Origin: Thermogemmatispora sp.
GTDB taxonomy: Bacteria; Chloroflexota; Ktedonobacteria; Ktedonobacterales; Ktedonobacteraceae
Length of the DNA: 62,523 nt
Reading direction: 5' to 3'
NCBI RefSeq assembly: GCF_019683635.1
Contig: NZ_JADGIA010000004.1
Coordinates: 1 to 62,523 of the forward strand
Shown: positions 1 to 9,024 of the stretch, piece by piece
How the letters are laid out: each line of letters starts with the position of its first letter
Position numbering within the stretch: the stretch's first letter is position 1
Made by a program: the position numbers and the translations under genes
The notes under the pieces: generated by a model
The model's input: only the letters and a program-made list of their open reading frames with translations
Told to the model about the DNA's origin: nothing
Database searches by the model: none

Positions 1-211
1 CTACGCTGGCCGCAAGCGCAACAATAAGAGAGGGATCGAGGTCGGCGCTTCAGCCTGGTCTACTTGATCAGCGGATACCGACTTCGATCCCTCTTCCTGT
101 TTGCGGTACGGTCTACGCTGGCCGCAAGCGCAACAATAAGAGAGGGATCGAGGTCGGCGCTTCAGCCTGGTCTACTTGATCAGCGGATACCGACTTCGAT
201 CCCTCTTCCTG
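1..211 (+). repeat. Tandem 112-bp repeat, two copies, each with a long hairpin
   Basis: Positions 1-99 recur without a visible change at 113-211; the period is 112 bp and the last 13 bases of the first unit differ from what follows the second. Within each unit an 18-bp stem forms between 28-45 and 78-95 (140-157 and 190-207 in copy two), around a 32-nt loop. The two departures from perfect pairing are both G opposite T when read as plus-strand RNA, so they would be G-U pairs there but A-C mismatches in minus-strand RNA. The array touches the window edge and may continue upstream. No protein frame, U-tract or CRISPR-style changing spacer is seen. It could be a small RNA, a processing element or an end of a mobile element. 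Confidence 0.85.
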
Positions 212-271
212 CTTACCGGCAGAGGTGACGCGCTTTGAGCGCCACCCGTGAGAGGAAGGCCACTCTCTGGG

Positions 272-1912
272 CTATGACTCAGCGCGCAGAATGCGGCCCA
301 GGAATTCGTAGCGCTCGGGATGGCGCCGTGCCAGATAGAAGGAATAGAGCAGCCCGATGATCACCCAGCCGATGACGAAGAGCGGCAAGATGTTCAAGGG
401 GAAGGGCGTTGGGAAGAAGCCCAGGCCGGTGAAGAAGTCGCCGATCACCGGCAGCGGTGGCATGATGAACGAAATCAGAGGAATCAGCAAGAAGAGGCAG
501 CTAACGATCGGCGCGATCAGATGGAGCAGTGGGTTAAAGTTCTGGCGATCGAAGCGCAGCGCGAAAGCCGGTGTCGAGAGGTTCACCAGGATATAGACCA
601 CCAGGAAGCTGATTGTGCCGATCGTCGCCAGCCAGGCGTAGCTGGTGATGCCGCTGGTCTGCGTGTAAACTTTGCCATCGGCGATGCCCAGGGCGTAGCT
701 CACGCTGCCATCGGGATTGTTCTTCTGGATGATGAAAGCCAGGAAGATGATGACCAGGATCGTGAACAGGCTCTGGGCCATGATAGCGTAGTGGGGACTC
801 TTCCAGCGCGGGTGCGTGCGCCCGAAGACGCGCGGCAGGATGCCCTCACGACCCATCGCGTAGAAGTAGCGCACCATCCCGTTATGGAAGGCCAGACAGG
901 CTGCGAAGCTGCTGGTGGTCACGGCGATGATCATCAGGACTTTCAGCCACCCACCAACGAAGTGGTCGGCCAGGTTATAGTAGGGGGTTGGGGCGATGGC
1001 AATATTGCCCAGGGTATCGCCGGCGTGCTGCCAGCCGAGGCCGATGACAGCGCTATAGGTGGTCCAGATGTAGAGCACAGCCATGATCAGGATCACCGAG
1101 AAGATGGCCGTAGGCACAGCCCAGCGCGGGTTACGCGACTCCTCGCCGTAGACGGCGCCGGCCTCGAAGCCGATCCAGGACCAGATGCCGAGCGCCATAG
1201 CCACACCGATGCCCAGCACTCCACCCGGGGCAACCCCTTTGAGATCGGAGCCTGCGGGCGTAAAGGTATGGAGCAGGTCATGGCCGGCGGCTCCTCCATG
1301 AATGGTGATCATCAGGTCGAGCAGCACCAGACTCCCGATCTCTAGTACAAGAAAAGGAGCGAGCCACCAGGTAGACCACTTGATGTCGAAGAAGGAGAGC
1401 AAAAAGACGAGGACGCAGCCGATGAGGGCGTAGGTAACCCAGCCCAGTGGCATCTGGAAGCCAAGATAGGTGGAAATATTAATGTCGGCCAGGCCGCCGA
1501 AGGCCGCTTGAGAGGAGGCTTCGAAAATAGCGTAGCCGAAGAGCATCAGCCAGCCCGCCTGGAAGGCCGTGCCCGCTCCCAGGCCATGCCGTACCCAGGT
1601 ATAGAAGCCGCCCGCCGAAGTCAGGCGGCGCGAGAAATAGACGATCGAGATGCCGAAGAGCAGCAGCCCGATCGCCGAGAGCAGGAAGACCAGCGGCACG
1701 CTGGCGCCAGCCTGCGCTGCCATGTTGGGCACGTTAAAAAACATGGCCGCAATCGGCGCCGCCCCAGCGAAGCAGTAGTACATGACGCTGGGCATGCCGA
1801 TGGCATTGATGTGCAGCTTGTCGAGGTCCTGGCGCTCTTCCAGGGCGATGTCGCCCTCGGGAAGGGCTGCGCCGGGCGTCGTCTGCCCCACCAATTCTTC
1901 CTGAGATGCCAT
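272..1912 (-). CDS. APC-superfamily amino acid permease
   Basis: A 546-residue integral membrane protein with about twelve to fourteen hydrophobic segments, typical in length for the amino acid-polyamine-organocation (APC) family of secondary transporters. A hydrophilic N-terminus of about 35 residues precedes the first helix, where the glycine-rich APC signature (GAAPIAAMFFN region) lies; a second conserved stretch is WSWIGFEAGAVYGEE in the middle of the protein, which resembles the GYE-type substrate region of the family. The ATG has a strong ribosome binding site (GGAGGTG, 5 nt away). A second permease of the same superfamily lies 348 bp upstream on the same strand. Substrate cannot be told from sequence; amino acids or amines are the family default. 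Confidence 0.88.
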   Translation of the reverse strand: MASQEELVGQTTPGAALPEGDIALEERQDLDKLHINAIGMPSVMYYCFAGAAPIAAMFFNVPNMAAQAGASVPLVFLLSAIGLLLFGISIVYFSRRLTSAGGFYTWVRHGLGAGTAFQAGWLMLFGYAIFEASSQAAFGGLADINISTYLGFQMPLGWVTYALIGCVLVFLLSFFDIKWSTWWLAPFLVLEIGSLVLLDLMITIHGGAAGHDLLHTFTPAGSDLKGVAPGGVLGIGVAMALGIWSWIGFEAGAVYGEESRNPRWAVPTAIFSVILIMAVLYIWTTYSAVIGLGWQHAGDTLGNIAIAPTPYYNLADHFVGGWLKVLMIIAVTTSSFAACLAFHNGMVRYFYAMGREGILPRVFGRTHPRWKSPHYAIMAQSLFTILVIIFLAFIIQKNNPDGSVSYALGIADGKVYTQTSGITSYAWLATIGTISFLVVYILVNLSTPAFALRFDRQNFNPLLHLIAPIVSCLFLLIPLISFIMPPLPVIGDFFTGLGFFPTPFPLNILPLFVIGWVIIGLLYSFYLARRHPERYEFLGRILRAES

Positions 1913-2204
1913 AAATCACCTCCAGTTCAGGTCTTGCTATGAAGACCAGATCATCTGCAGAGCGCTTGCTTGATGAATAGCGGTAAGTCTGGTGCTATCC
2001 TGGGTTAAGGCAACGCTGCTGGTGTGGCGCACGGCTCCTTTGCTCACCCGCTCACTCACTTGCTACCCCCTCGCTGCTGGCCAGCAAGCCCGGTCACTGT
2101 CCCTCAACTGGCGAGGGTAGCGTGCCTGCCTGCCGGCTCGCTGACGGACTGACCGCCAGCCAGCAGCCAGACGGCCAGCAGCGCTGACAGAATATACTGG
2201 CTGG

Positions 2205-2238
2205 CTGGCTCTGCTACCAACAATAACAGCAGAGCCAG
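2205..2238 (-). terminator. Strong hairpin just downstream of the second permease gene
   Basis: An 11-bp perfect inverted repeat (2205-2215 with 2228-2238) with a 12-nt loop lies about 22 nt beyond the stop codon of the upstream permease gene. No T-tract follows on the minus strand, so it may be an RNA-stabilising end rather than a classical rho-independent terminator. The rest of the 348-bp gap (1913-2260) holds short CT- and CAGC-rich reiterations and no gene that I can see. Confidence 0.45.
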
Positions 2239-2260
2239 ACCCTGTCAACGCGCTTGCCGG

Positions 2261-3769
2261 CTAAGCTCCACGCTCGATCTCTTGCCAGGCCGCCTCACCG
2301 GTTGCGAACATACTGATGATGGCACCTATCATCAGCGTCGCCGCCGTCAGACCTGCGACAATCAGGCTCCACTGCTGGTTGGTCAGCAGGGGTACCCACG
2401 AGTTGAGGGCTGTATCAACGATGGCGATGATGCCGGTGATCAGACCGACAACCGAGCTTAGCAGTAGCACGGGCATCGGCACGAGGCGGTTCAACAGCAG
2501 CGCCCGGCGATCGCGTATATACAGCCCCAAGATCAGAATAAACAGGAAAATGGTTGAGAAGGCCCATAGGATCGTTCCGGCTCCAATACCGACGAAATAG
2601 ACTTCGAGGGAGAGGTCTGCCGGATTACTGCCGAACAAGTAAGGAATAACCATAAAGAAGAGGATCGTGATAAAGATGGCCGCGGCAGTCTGGATGGCGA
2701 TGGCGCGGGCTGGTTGGCGATTGCTGTTGAGCAGACCGAGGCCCACCGGAATGCGGCGGTCGAAGCCAGCCACCATCAGGAAGCGGGCATAGATGTGGTT
2801 ATAGACCATCGTCACCAGACAGAAGACGCCCAGCATGCAGACGGCAACTACGTTGCCGGCTAGCTTCCCCAGAGCTGTGTCGACAGTGGTCACGAGGGCA
2901 AAGAGCACGTAGGCAGACTTTGGCCCTTCGACGACCAGGACGGCGAAGGTCACGAGGACATAGCCAACCACCACAATAAGCGTCCCCCACAACAGATGAC
3001 GCAGGATCAGCTGGCGGCGTGCCCCTGCGCTGGGAGCAATCGTCTCCGCCTGCATTGTGATCGGCAAATAGACCCCCAGATAGCCCAGGGTGATCACCCC
3101 AAAGAGGCCGAAGTTACCTCCGGTCTTTGGGTCCCAGCTGATCAGCCAGTCTGAGAGCCGCGAGAAGCTCGTCGCCGGCGCATGTCCAGTCGCAAGCCAG
3201 ACGATGCCCGCTAAAATGACGAGACCACTGGCAATCAGTAAGAGGACGAAAGCGGCGTTGGTAATGTTCTGTACCGTGCGGTGCGGCTGCACAGCCATGA
3301 AGCCTGAGATCAGGATGACCACGCTCAGGGCCAGACCTTGCTGCCAGGGAGCGGTCAACCAGCCACTGTTGAGACCCGGGATATAGCTGATCGCCAGGTC
3401 GCTGGTGGCCATCAAGAGCAGTGGAGCAGGCAGCCAAACACAGAAGCCCACAAAGAAGCTCATGTAGCTGCCAAAGATGCGATAGGCCCAGTTGTACAGA
3501 GAGCCTTCGTGTGGAAAGATGACACTTAGTTGGGCAGTGGCAATGGCGCAGGGCACAAAGAAAAGAATCGCTCCTGCTAGCCAGAAGGTAATGCCCGCCG
3601 CGCCACCCGCAATGGCATTAGAGACGTTGGTCGGAAAGAAGATTAGCAAGACATAGAGAGTCATCAGGTCCCAGCTGGTCAATATCGCTGGCATGACCTT
3701 GCCTGGATACTCTTCGGAGGTCAGTACATGCGGCGGTCTATCCCCCTGTGACCGGCTACTGGTAATCAT
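2261..3769 (-). CDS. APC-family permease
   Basis: A 502-residue membrane transporter with about twelve hydrophobic helices, of the APC superfamily (amino acid permease type). I place the start at the ATG at 3769, because it has an ideal ribosome binding site (AAGGAGG, 4-5 nt away); a start 10 codons upstream has none. The N-terminal 25 residues are polar, then the first helix follows (SWDLMTLYVLLIFFP). It is not close in sequence to the neighbouring permease at 272-1912, so the pair is not a recent duplication. A near-consensus promoter and a palindrome sit immediately upstream, which suggests that this gene is specifically regulated. Substrate unknown. Confidence 0.87.
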   Translation of the reverse strand: MITSSRSQGDRPPHVLTSEEYPGKVMPAILTSWDLMTLYVLLIFFPTNVSNAIAGGAAGITFWLAGAILFFVPCAIATAQLSVIFPHEGSLYNWAYRIFGSYMSFFVGFCVWLPAPLLLMATSDLAISYIPGLNSGWLTAPWQQGLALSVVILISGFMAVQPHRTVQNITNAAFVLLLIASGLVILAGIVWLATGHAPATSFSRLSDWLISWDPKTGGNFGLFGVITLGYLGVYLPITMQAETIAPSAGARRQLILRHLLWGTLIVVVGYVLVTFAVLVVEGPKSAYVLFALVTTVDTALGKLAGNVVAVCMLGVFCLVTMVYNHIYARFLMVAGFDRRIPVGLGLLNSNRQPARAIAIQTAAAIFITILFFMVIPYLFGSNPADLSLEVYFVGIGAGTILWAFSTIFLFILILGLYIRDRRALLLNRLVPMPVLLLSSVVGLITGIIAIVDTALNSWVPLLTNQQWSLIVAGLTAATLMIGAIISMFATGEAAWQEIERGA

Positions 3770-3807
3770 GGAACCTCCTTCGATGATTGCAGTTCCCACA
3801 TGCCCTC

Positions 3808-3836
3808 ACCATAGCAGATACTTTCATACATGTCAA
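3808..3836 (-). promoter_or_regulatory. Sigma-70-type promoter of the permease gene
   Basis: On the minus strand, TTGACA (3831-3836) is followed after 17 nt by TATGGT (3808-3813). Transcription would start near 3801, giving a leader of about 30 nt before the ATG at 3769. The -35 box is a full consensus match and the -10 box matches four of six. Confidence 0.6.
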
Positions 3837-3838
3837 TG

Positions 3839-3855
3839 CATTTGTCTCACAAATG
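3839..3855. promoter_or_regulatory. Palindromic operator candidate upstream of the permease promoter
   Basis: CATTTGT-CTC-ACAAATG is a perfect 7-bp inverted repeat with a 3-bp centre. It ends only 2 bp from the -35 box of the permease promoter. The neighbouring bases repeat the half-site loosely (AAATGTAATAAATGT). Size and position fit a dimeric repressor or activator site; no regulator gene lies next to it. Confidence 0.5.
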
Positions 3856-3931
3856 TAATAAATGTAAGTTATTATAACGTCTAACTGAAGGGACTAGAAG
3901 GAAAGCAGGCGGTCTGTCATGAGAGGAATGG

Positions 3932-4909
3932 CTATGAAGGGGATGAACTGTTCAGTAGGGCGATCGCTGGAGCGAGGGCCTCCATATATTCCTCCCAGAC
4001 TACCCAATAGGAGATGTGATACTGTTGACGATAGCGTAGCAATTGAGAATAAATCTCCTCTGAGCTGCCAATGAGGAAGTAAGGTGTTGTAGCAATCTCT
4101 TGCTCACTGAGACCGTAGCGGGCGGCGACCTCGGCCAGGGCCTGCTGGCGCTTGTCGGTCAAGATGACTTCGAGAACGATCAGGTTCAATTCGAGCGAGG
4201 CGAAGCGCGGGCCGGCAGCCTGACGTACCCAGGTTAGCTTCTCGGCCAGAGCGGGGGCCAGGGCGTCCTGTATATCCAGACTCTGATTCATATGGCCGGC
4301 CACGCTGATGGTCTGTGTCCGGGGGGAGAAGCCGACAATAGTCGCCTCGCGTGCCGCCAGCGAGAGCAAGCGTTTGCCGCTACCGCCCACCAGAATTGGC
4401 GGATAGGGACGCTGTTGCGGCTGCAGTGCAAGGGTCAGCCCCTCGATCGTGTAGTGCCGGCCACTGAAGCTGAGTCGCTCACCGGCCAGCAGGGCCTTGA
4501 TGATCTGCAAGGATTCGGCGAGTCGCTCTATGCGCACACCGGGCGACGCAAAGGGAATACCGCATTGCTGGTACTCACTCGCCATCCAACCGGCTCCCAG
4601 GCCCAGCTCGAAGCGTCCGCCGCTGAAAACATCGAGGGTGGCCACCTCGCGCGCCAACATGACGGGGTGGCGGAAATCGTTGGCGAAGACGTAGCTTCCC
4701 ACGCGCAAGTGCGCGGTGGCCGTGGCAATACGTGCCAGAGCCAGCGTTGTGGCAAACTGATCGCCGATGTGGTCGGGCAGCAGAAAAGTCGAGTAGCCCA
4801 GCTGCTCGGCGCGTTGAGCCTGTGCTAGCAGGGTTGCAAAATCAGGTGTGGTGTTATGCGACAGGACACCAAAGCGCAGAGGACGACGATTGTCTGCTAT
4901 CTCGCTCAT
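3932..4909 (-). CDS. LLM-class (luciferase-like, F420-type) oxidoreductase
   Basis: A 325-residue protein of the bacterial luciferase-like monooxygenase superfamily, which forms TIM barrels that use FMN or F420. The N-terminus RFGVLSHNT, the stretch AEQLGYSTFLLPDH, and the segment GGRFELGLGAGWMASEY are family hallmarks, and PPILVGGSGKRLL lies in the second half. It most resembles the F420-dependent TIGR03621-like group, but the cofactor is inferred. The start is set at 4909, preceded by AAGGAG; an upstream in-frame start would add 33 residues of non-conserved sequence. It lies 234 bp downstream of accB on the same strand and may be its own unit. Confidence 0.85.
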   Translation of the reverse strand: MSEIADNRRPLRFGVLSHNTTPDFATLLAQAQRAEQLGYSTFLLPDHIGDQFATTLALARIATATAHLRVGSYVFANDFRHPVMLAREVATLDVFSGGRFELGLGAGWMASEYQQCGIPFASPGVRIERLAESLQIIKALLAGERLSFSGRHYTIEGLTLALQPQQRPYPPILVGGSGKRLLSLAAREATIVGFSPRTQTISVAGHMNQSLDIQDALAPALAEKLTWVRQAAGPRFASLELNLIVLEVILTDKRQQALAEVAARYGLSEQEIATTPYFLIGSSEEIYSQLLRYRQQYHISYWVVWEEYMEALAPAIALLNSSSPS

Positions 4910-5143
4910 ATGGTACGACGCTCCTTGTTTCGGGCTGCCTGCCTCCAGGCAACAGAGCACTCGTGGCAGGGAAGGATGAAAAGAGGGACCCGGTGGTCTG
5001 CTTACCATGCTGCGAGCCTCTGCGCCCGACCAGGTCCCTGGAAAAGCAAAGATGCATTCTCAACTGCGCTCTGCGCGATTGTCTACCCGTGGAGAGTAGG
5101 AGGAGGGTTGACAGCCTTCCACGGACTGGTCAAGCGATTCTGG

Positions 5144-5659
5144 CTAGACCGGCTCAACGCGCAGAAGCACCTCGTCCTTCTGAACGACTGCCCCATTCTC
5201 CACCAGGATCTTAGTCACGCGCCCGGCGACCGGGGAAGGTACCTCGTTAAAGGATTTCATGGCCTCGATCAGGGCCACTGTTTGGCCGACCTGGATGACA
5301 TCGCCGATCGAGACGAAAGGTGGCTCATCCGGCGAAGGGGCTGCGTAGTAGACTCCGGAGAGCGGTGCTACGACCGGAATCGTGCGCTCCTCCTCGCGGC
5401 TCTTAGCCGAGGCGGCTTTGCTGGCTCCTGTAGGCCGTTTCGCCGCGCCCCGGCTGCGCACCATTGTCACAGGATTTGTCACCACCTCGCTAACGGTTGG
5501 TGCAGTCACCAGCACCATCCCTGGCTGGCGGCGAATGATAATCTCCAGATCGTGCTCATTTAGCTCCAACTCGGCCACTGAGCTGCCTTCGAGCACGTGC
5601 ACCAATTCCTCCAGGCGCTCGATCCAGGCCGTCTTTCGATCTTCTTCCTTATTGCTCAT
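5144..5659 (-). CDS. accB: Biotin carboxyl carrier protein of acetyl-CoA carboxylase
   Basis: A 171-residue carrier subunit of acetyl-CoA carboxylase, which carries CO2 on biotin between AccC and the carboxyltransferase for malonyl-CoA synthesis. The biotinylation site is in [10 protein letters not shown] near the C-terminus (Lys is the biotin acceptor; the family norm is EAMKMMNE). The N-terminal part has the usual helix-forming segment, then an Ala/Pro/Lys-rich linker, then the biotinyl lipoyl-like fold beginning near [10 protein letters not shown] start at 5659 (MSNKEED); a codon earlier is also ATG, and a TTG at 5695 is less likely. It follows fabF by 147 bp on the same strand. Confidence 0.93.
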   Translation of the reverse strand: MSNKEEDRKTAWIERLEELVHVLEGSSVAELELNEHDLEIIIRRQPGMVLVTAPTVSEVVTNPVTMVRSRGAAKRPTGASKAASAKSREEERTIPVVAPLSGVYYAAPSPDEPPFVSIGDVIQVGQTVALIEAMKSFNEVPSPVAGRVTKILVENGAVVQKDEVLLRVEPV

Positions 5660-5806
5660 CATCACACTCGCTCGCAGATTAGAGGCATACAGCAAACCGG
5701 AGCAGGCCGTACCTGGGCACCCTACCAGTGCGCCGGCTAGGCTTGTCCACCCCGGTTCACTCAGATCCAGAGAGGCGAGCAGGCAACAGCGTAGTACAGC
5801 TATTGA

Positions 5807-7051
5807 CTACTCGCTCTCCTCGTAGCGCTTGAAGATCAGGCAGGCGTTATGTCCGCCGAAGCCCATTGAATTGGACATGGCCACCCGGACCTGGGCCTGG
5901 CGTGCCTGGTTGGGCACGTAATCCAGATCGCAGTCGGGGTCGGGATGGTGCAGGTTGATGGTCGGTGGAATGATCCCGGTGAGCAGCGTCATGATGCTGA
6001 TGGCAGCCTCGACAGCTCCCGCGGCCCCGAGGGTGTGGCCGGTCATCGACTTCGTGGAGCTGATCGCCAGGCGATAGGCGTGCTCGCCGAAGCAGGTCTT
6101 GATGGCCTGGGTTTCGGTGCGGTCATTGTAGGGCGTCGAGGTGCCGTGCGCATTGATATAATCAACATCTTCAGGACGCAGGCCAGACTTGCGCAGAGCC
6201 ATCTGCATCGCACGCACCAAACCAGCGCCGCCGGGAGCCGGCTCAGTCACGTGGTAGGCATCGCCCGTTGCGCCATAGCCGACCATCTCGGCCAGGATCG
6301 TCGCCCCGCGCGCCTTCGCAAACTCCAGCTCCTCCAGAATAAGGACCGCGGCCCCTTCGCCCATCACAAAACCGTCGCGGGTGGCGTCGAAAGGACGACT
6401 GGCCCCCTGTGGATCATCGTTGCGCCGCGAGAGGGCATGCATATTATCGAAAGCGGCAATGGCGATCGGCGTAATGCCGCGCTCGGAGCCGCCGGCGATC
6501 ATCGCCTTCGCGTCGCCGCGCCGAATGGTTTCCCAGGCCTCGCCGATCGTATGGGCGCTGGTCGCGCAGGCCGAAACAGCGGCCCAGTTGGGTCCGCGCG
6601 CACCCGTCATGATCGAGACAATGCCCGGGGCGCCATCAACAATCATCATATTGATAAAGAAGGGACTGATGCGGTCTGGACCCCGCTCGAAGAGGATGCG
6701 AAATTGCTCGTGGAGCGTCATCAGACCGCCGATACCGCTGCCGATATAGACCCCCACATCGTCAGCAATTTCCTCGCTGATCTCCAGGCGAGACTGGGCC
6801 AGCGCTTGCTTGGTGGCAGCAATAGCGATATGTTGGTAGGGGTCAGTGCGGCGAATCTCCTTGCGGTCCATATAGGCCGAAGGATCGAAGTCTTTGATCT
6901 GGCCCCCGAATTTCACGCGGAAGGGGCTGGTATCGAAGCCGACGATTTCGGCGATGCCGGATTTCCCTTGGCAGAGGGCTTCCCAGGAAGACGCCACATC
7001 GTTCCCCAGGGGAGTAATCAGCCCTAAACCGGTTACAACGACACGTCTCAT
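5807..7051 (-). CDS. fabF: Beta-ketoacyl-ACP synthase II
   Basis: A 414-residue condensing enzyme that elongates acyl-ACP with malonyl-ACP in fatty acid synthesis. The Cys-His-His catalytic set is visible: cysteine in VSACATSAHTIGEAW, histidine in NAHGTSTPYND, and histidine in GHTLGAAGAVEA. The C-terminus has the glycine-rich SNSMGFGGHNACL. Length is normal for FabF. The start is at 7051, with GGAGGTGACGT directly upstream; a longer in-frame version from 7084 is not supported. It sits between accC and accB, all read in the same direction. FabB-type activity cannot be excluded from sequence alone. Confidence 0.95.
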   Translation of the reverse strand: MRRVVVTGLGLITPLGNDVASSWEALCQGKSGIAEIVGFDTSPFRVKFGGQIKDFDPSAYMDRKEIRRTDPYQHIAIAATKQALAQSRLEISEEIADDVGVYIGSGIGGLMTLHEQFRILFERGPDRISPFFINMMIVDGAPGIVSIMTGARGPNWAAVSACATSAHTIGEAWETIRRGDAKAMIAGGSERGITPIAIAAFDNMHALSRRNDDPQGASRPFDATRDGFVMGEGAAVLILEELEFAKARGATILAEMVGYGATGDAYHVTEPAPGGAGLVRAMQMALRKSGLRPEDVDYINAHGTSTPYNDRTETQAIKTCFGEHAYRLAISSTKSMTGHTLGAAGAVEAAISIMTLLTGIIPPTINLHHPDPDCDLDYVPNQARQAQVRVAMSNSMGFGGHNACLIFKRYEESE

Positions 7052-7084
7052 TACGTCACCTCCTCTATAGTCGGGTTCCCTCAA

Positions 7085-7315
7085 CCGCTCTCGGGCCAGC
7101 AGGCAAGGCGCTGTGATAGCGTGTGATCCACTGTCAAGCCCTGGCTCTGATTGAGCACTGACCTGCTAACCGGGCCAGCCTCCGCGGCTCACATGGCTGG
7201 CCGACCGGCCAGACCGACCAGCCCAGACCGGCTGGCCAGAGAACGAGAACAGAGCGGCAAGGAGAGGCCCGCTGAGAACCCAGCGAGACCCGGCACGAAC
7301 CCAGTGCAAACCCGG
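7085..7315. other. Gap between accC and fabF with GGCCAG-type inverted repeat
   Basis: This 231-bp gap has no convincing gene. It contains CTGGCC-GACC-GGCCAG (7197-7212) and neighbouring CTGGCC/GGCCAG reiterations, which could form a hairpin in the accC-fabF transcript. It may attenuate or process the operon mRNA. Confidence 0.35.
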
Positions 7316-8665
7316 TCAGATGCCAAGTGAGGCAGCCTCCTCCTGGAGGAACCGGGTATAGGCTTCTCCACGGATAAAGACCTGGTGTCTGAGCAGACGC
7401 TGGTGGAAAGGAATCGTCGTGGGCAGGCCCTCGATAACGAACTCATCGAGCGCGCGCTGCATACGCGCAATGGCGGCCTCGCGATCCTCGGCCCACACGA
7501 TCAGCTTGGCCAGCAGCGAGTCGTAGTGTGGAGGAACCGAATAGCCGGCATAGAGATGGCTATCGACGCGCACACCAGGGCCGCCGGGCGGCAGATATTT
7601 CTCCACCACACCGGTCTGTGGACGGAAATCGGCCTCGGCATCCTCTGCCGTGATCCGGCACTCGATGGCGTGACCGCGGAACTGAATGTCCTCCTGCTTC
7701 AGGTGTAGCGGCTCGCCGGCGGCAATGCGGATCTGCTCCTTGACGAGGTCGACGCTGGTCACCATTTCTGTGACCGGGTGCTCCACCTGTAGGCGCGTGT
7801 TCATCTCCATGAAATAGTAGCGGTTCTCATCGTCGAGAAGAAACTCCAGCGTCCCGGCGTTGGTATAGCCGATCTGCTGCACGGCGCGGATGGCCTTCAT
7901 GCCGATCTCTTGTCGTAGCTCGGGAGGCAGCAGCGGGCTGGGCGACTCCTCAAGAACTTTCTGATTGCGGCGCTGGCAGGAGCAATTACGCTCGCCCAGG
8001 TGAACGCCGTTGCCGTGGTGATCGACAAGAACCTGGATCTCGATATGGCGCGCGCGCGGCAGGTAGCGCTCCAGATAGAGGCCATCATCGCGGAAGGCTT
8101 CGCGAACCTCGTTCTGGGCCAGGGTGAAGACGCGTTCAAACTCGTCAGGGCTGTTGACCAGGCGGATGCCGCGCCCTCCTCCGCCGGCAGCAGCCTTCAA
8201 CATCAAGGGAAAGCCGATCTCGCGCGCGGCCTCTCGCGCCTCCGCCAGCGTGCGTAACACGCGTGTACCCGGTAGCATCGGCAGCCCGGCGGCGGCCATC
8301 GCCTCGCGGGCCGAGACCTTATCGCCCATGATCGCCATCGCCGTGGCGGAAGGGCCAATAAAGGTCAGGTTCACATCTGCACAGATCTGGGCAAAGCTGG
8401 GATTCTCTGAGAGGAAACCATAGCCGGGATGAATAGCTTCGGCCCCGGAGATAAGAGCGGCGCTGATAATATTAGGAATATTAAGATAACTTTTGCCGCT
8501 TGGCCCAGGTCCTATACAGATGTGCTCGTCCGCCATGCGTACCGGCAGAGAATCGCGATCAGCCTCGGAATGCGCGATGATCGTACGGATACCCATCTCG
8601 CGACAGGCGCGGATGACCCGTACAGCGATTTCGCCACGGTTAGCAATGAGGATCTTTCGAAACAT
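7316..8665 (-). CDS. accC: Biotin carboxylase subunit of acetyl-CoA carboxylase
   Basis: A 449-residue ATP-grasp enzyme that carboxylates biotin on AccB using bicarbonate and ATP. Evidence: N-terminal KILIANRGEIAVRVIRA, the glycine-rich ATP loop AAAGGGGRGIRLV, ERNCSCQRRNQK (bicarbonate/biotin site region), and FMEMNTRLQVEHPVTE with the catalytic Glu/Arg set. Length equals the family norm. The start at 8665 begins exactly at the conserved MFRKILIANRGE; a longer in-frame extension of 47 residues is not conserved-looking. It heads the accC-fabF-accB gene set and has an extended -10 promoter about 100 nt upstream. Confidence 0.96.
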   Translation of the reverse strand: MFRKILIANRGEIAVRVIRACREMGIRTIIAHSEADRDSLPVRMADEHICIGPGPSGKSYLNIPNIISAALISGAEAIHPGYGFLSENPSFAQICADVNLTFIGPSATAMAIMGDKVSAREAMAAAGLPMLPGTRVLRTLAEAREAAREIGFPLMLKAAAGGGGRGIRLVNSPDEFERVFTLAQNEVREAFRDDGLYLERYLPRARHIEIQVLVDHHGNGVHLGERNCSCQRRNQKVLEESPSPLLPPELRQEIGMKAIRAVQQIGYTNAGTLEFLLDDENRYYFMEMNTRLQVEHPVTEMVTSVDLVKEQIRIAAGEPLHLKQEDIQFRGHAIECRITAEDAEADFRPQTGVVEKYLPPGGPGVRVDSHLYAGYSVPPHYDSLLAKLIVWAEDREAAIARMQRALDEFVIEGLPTTIPFHQRLLRHQVFIRGEAYTRFLQEEAASLGI

Positions 8666-8768
8666 GACTTTTGGATCGGACAGGACGGACGCAGGAGATC
8701 TGCGCAGTCCATGCTTGCTCTCATCGTGATTTTCCCCGGCCTGATATGGCAGGGGCAATTTACGGGTT

Positions 8769-8777
8769 ATTATACCA
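8769..8777 (-). promoter_or_regulatory. Extended -10 promoter for accC
   Basis: On the minus strand, TG-G-TATAAT gives a perfect -10 box (ATTATA on the plus strand, 8769-8774) with an upstream TG. The -35 region is poor, as is common with extended -10 promoters. Transcription would begin near 8762, about 97 nt before the accC ATG. The remaining gap to 9024 shows no gene. Confidence 0.5.
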
Positions 8778-9024
8778 TGCCCGCTCGAAAGCGACCAGTG
8801 GGGCAATGGCGTGTTTCCTGCTGGTCAAGCTGGCTTGCTCTCTCGGCTGGTTAGAAGTGAGGATGATGGAGAATGTCCTGTCTCGGGTGCGACCTGGGCC
8901 ACGGGTTAAGATGGGAGTAAAGCAAAGCAGAAAGAGGGGAGAAGAGGCAAGCTGACCGGGAAAATGAGGCCCGCGGTCCGGTGGCATTGCAGCTGCAGCG
9001 CGCCAGGGGCGCCAGCACTCTGAC

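Noticed and set aside
1-211. CRISPR array at the left edge
   Set aside because: The whole 99-base unit is identical between copies, including the part that would be a spacer.
320-1345. Long plus-strand frame of 341 codons
   Set aside because: It is antisense to a clear permease with good codon text and a strong ribosome site; its own sequence is polar and low in conserved features.
7085-7315. Small gene in the accC-fabF gap
   Set aside because: Frames are short, without ribosome sites, and the stretch is dominated by GGCCAG reiteration.
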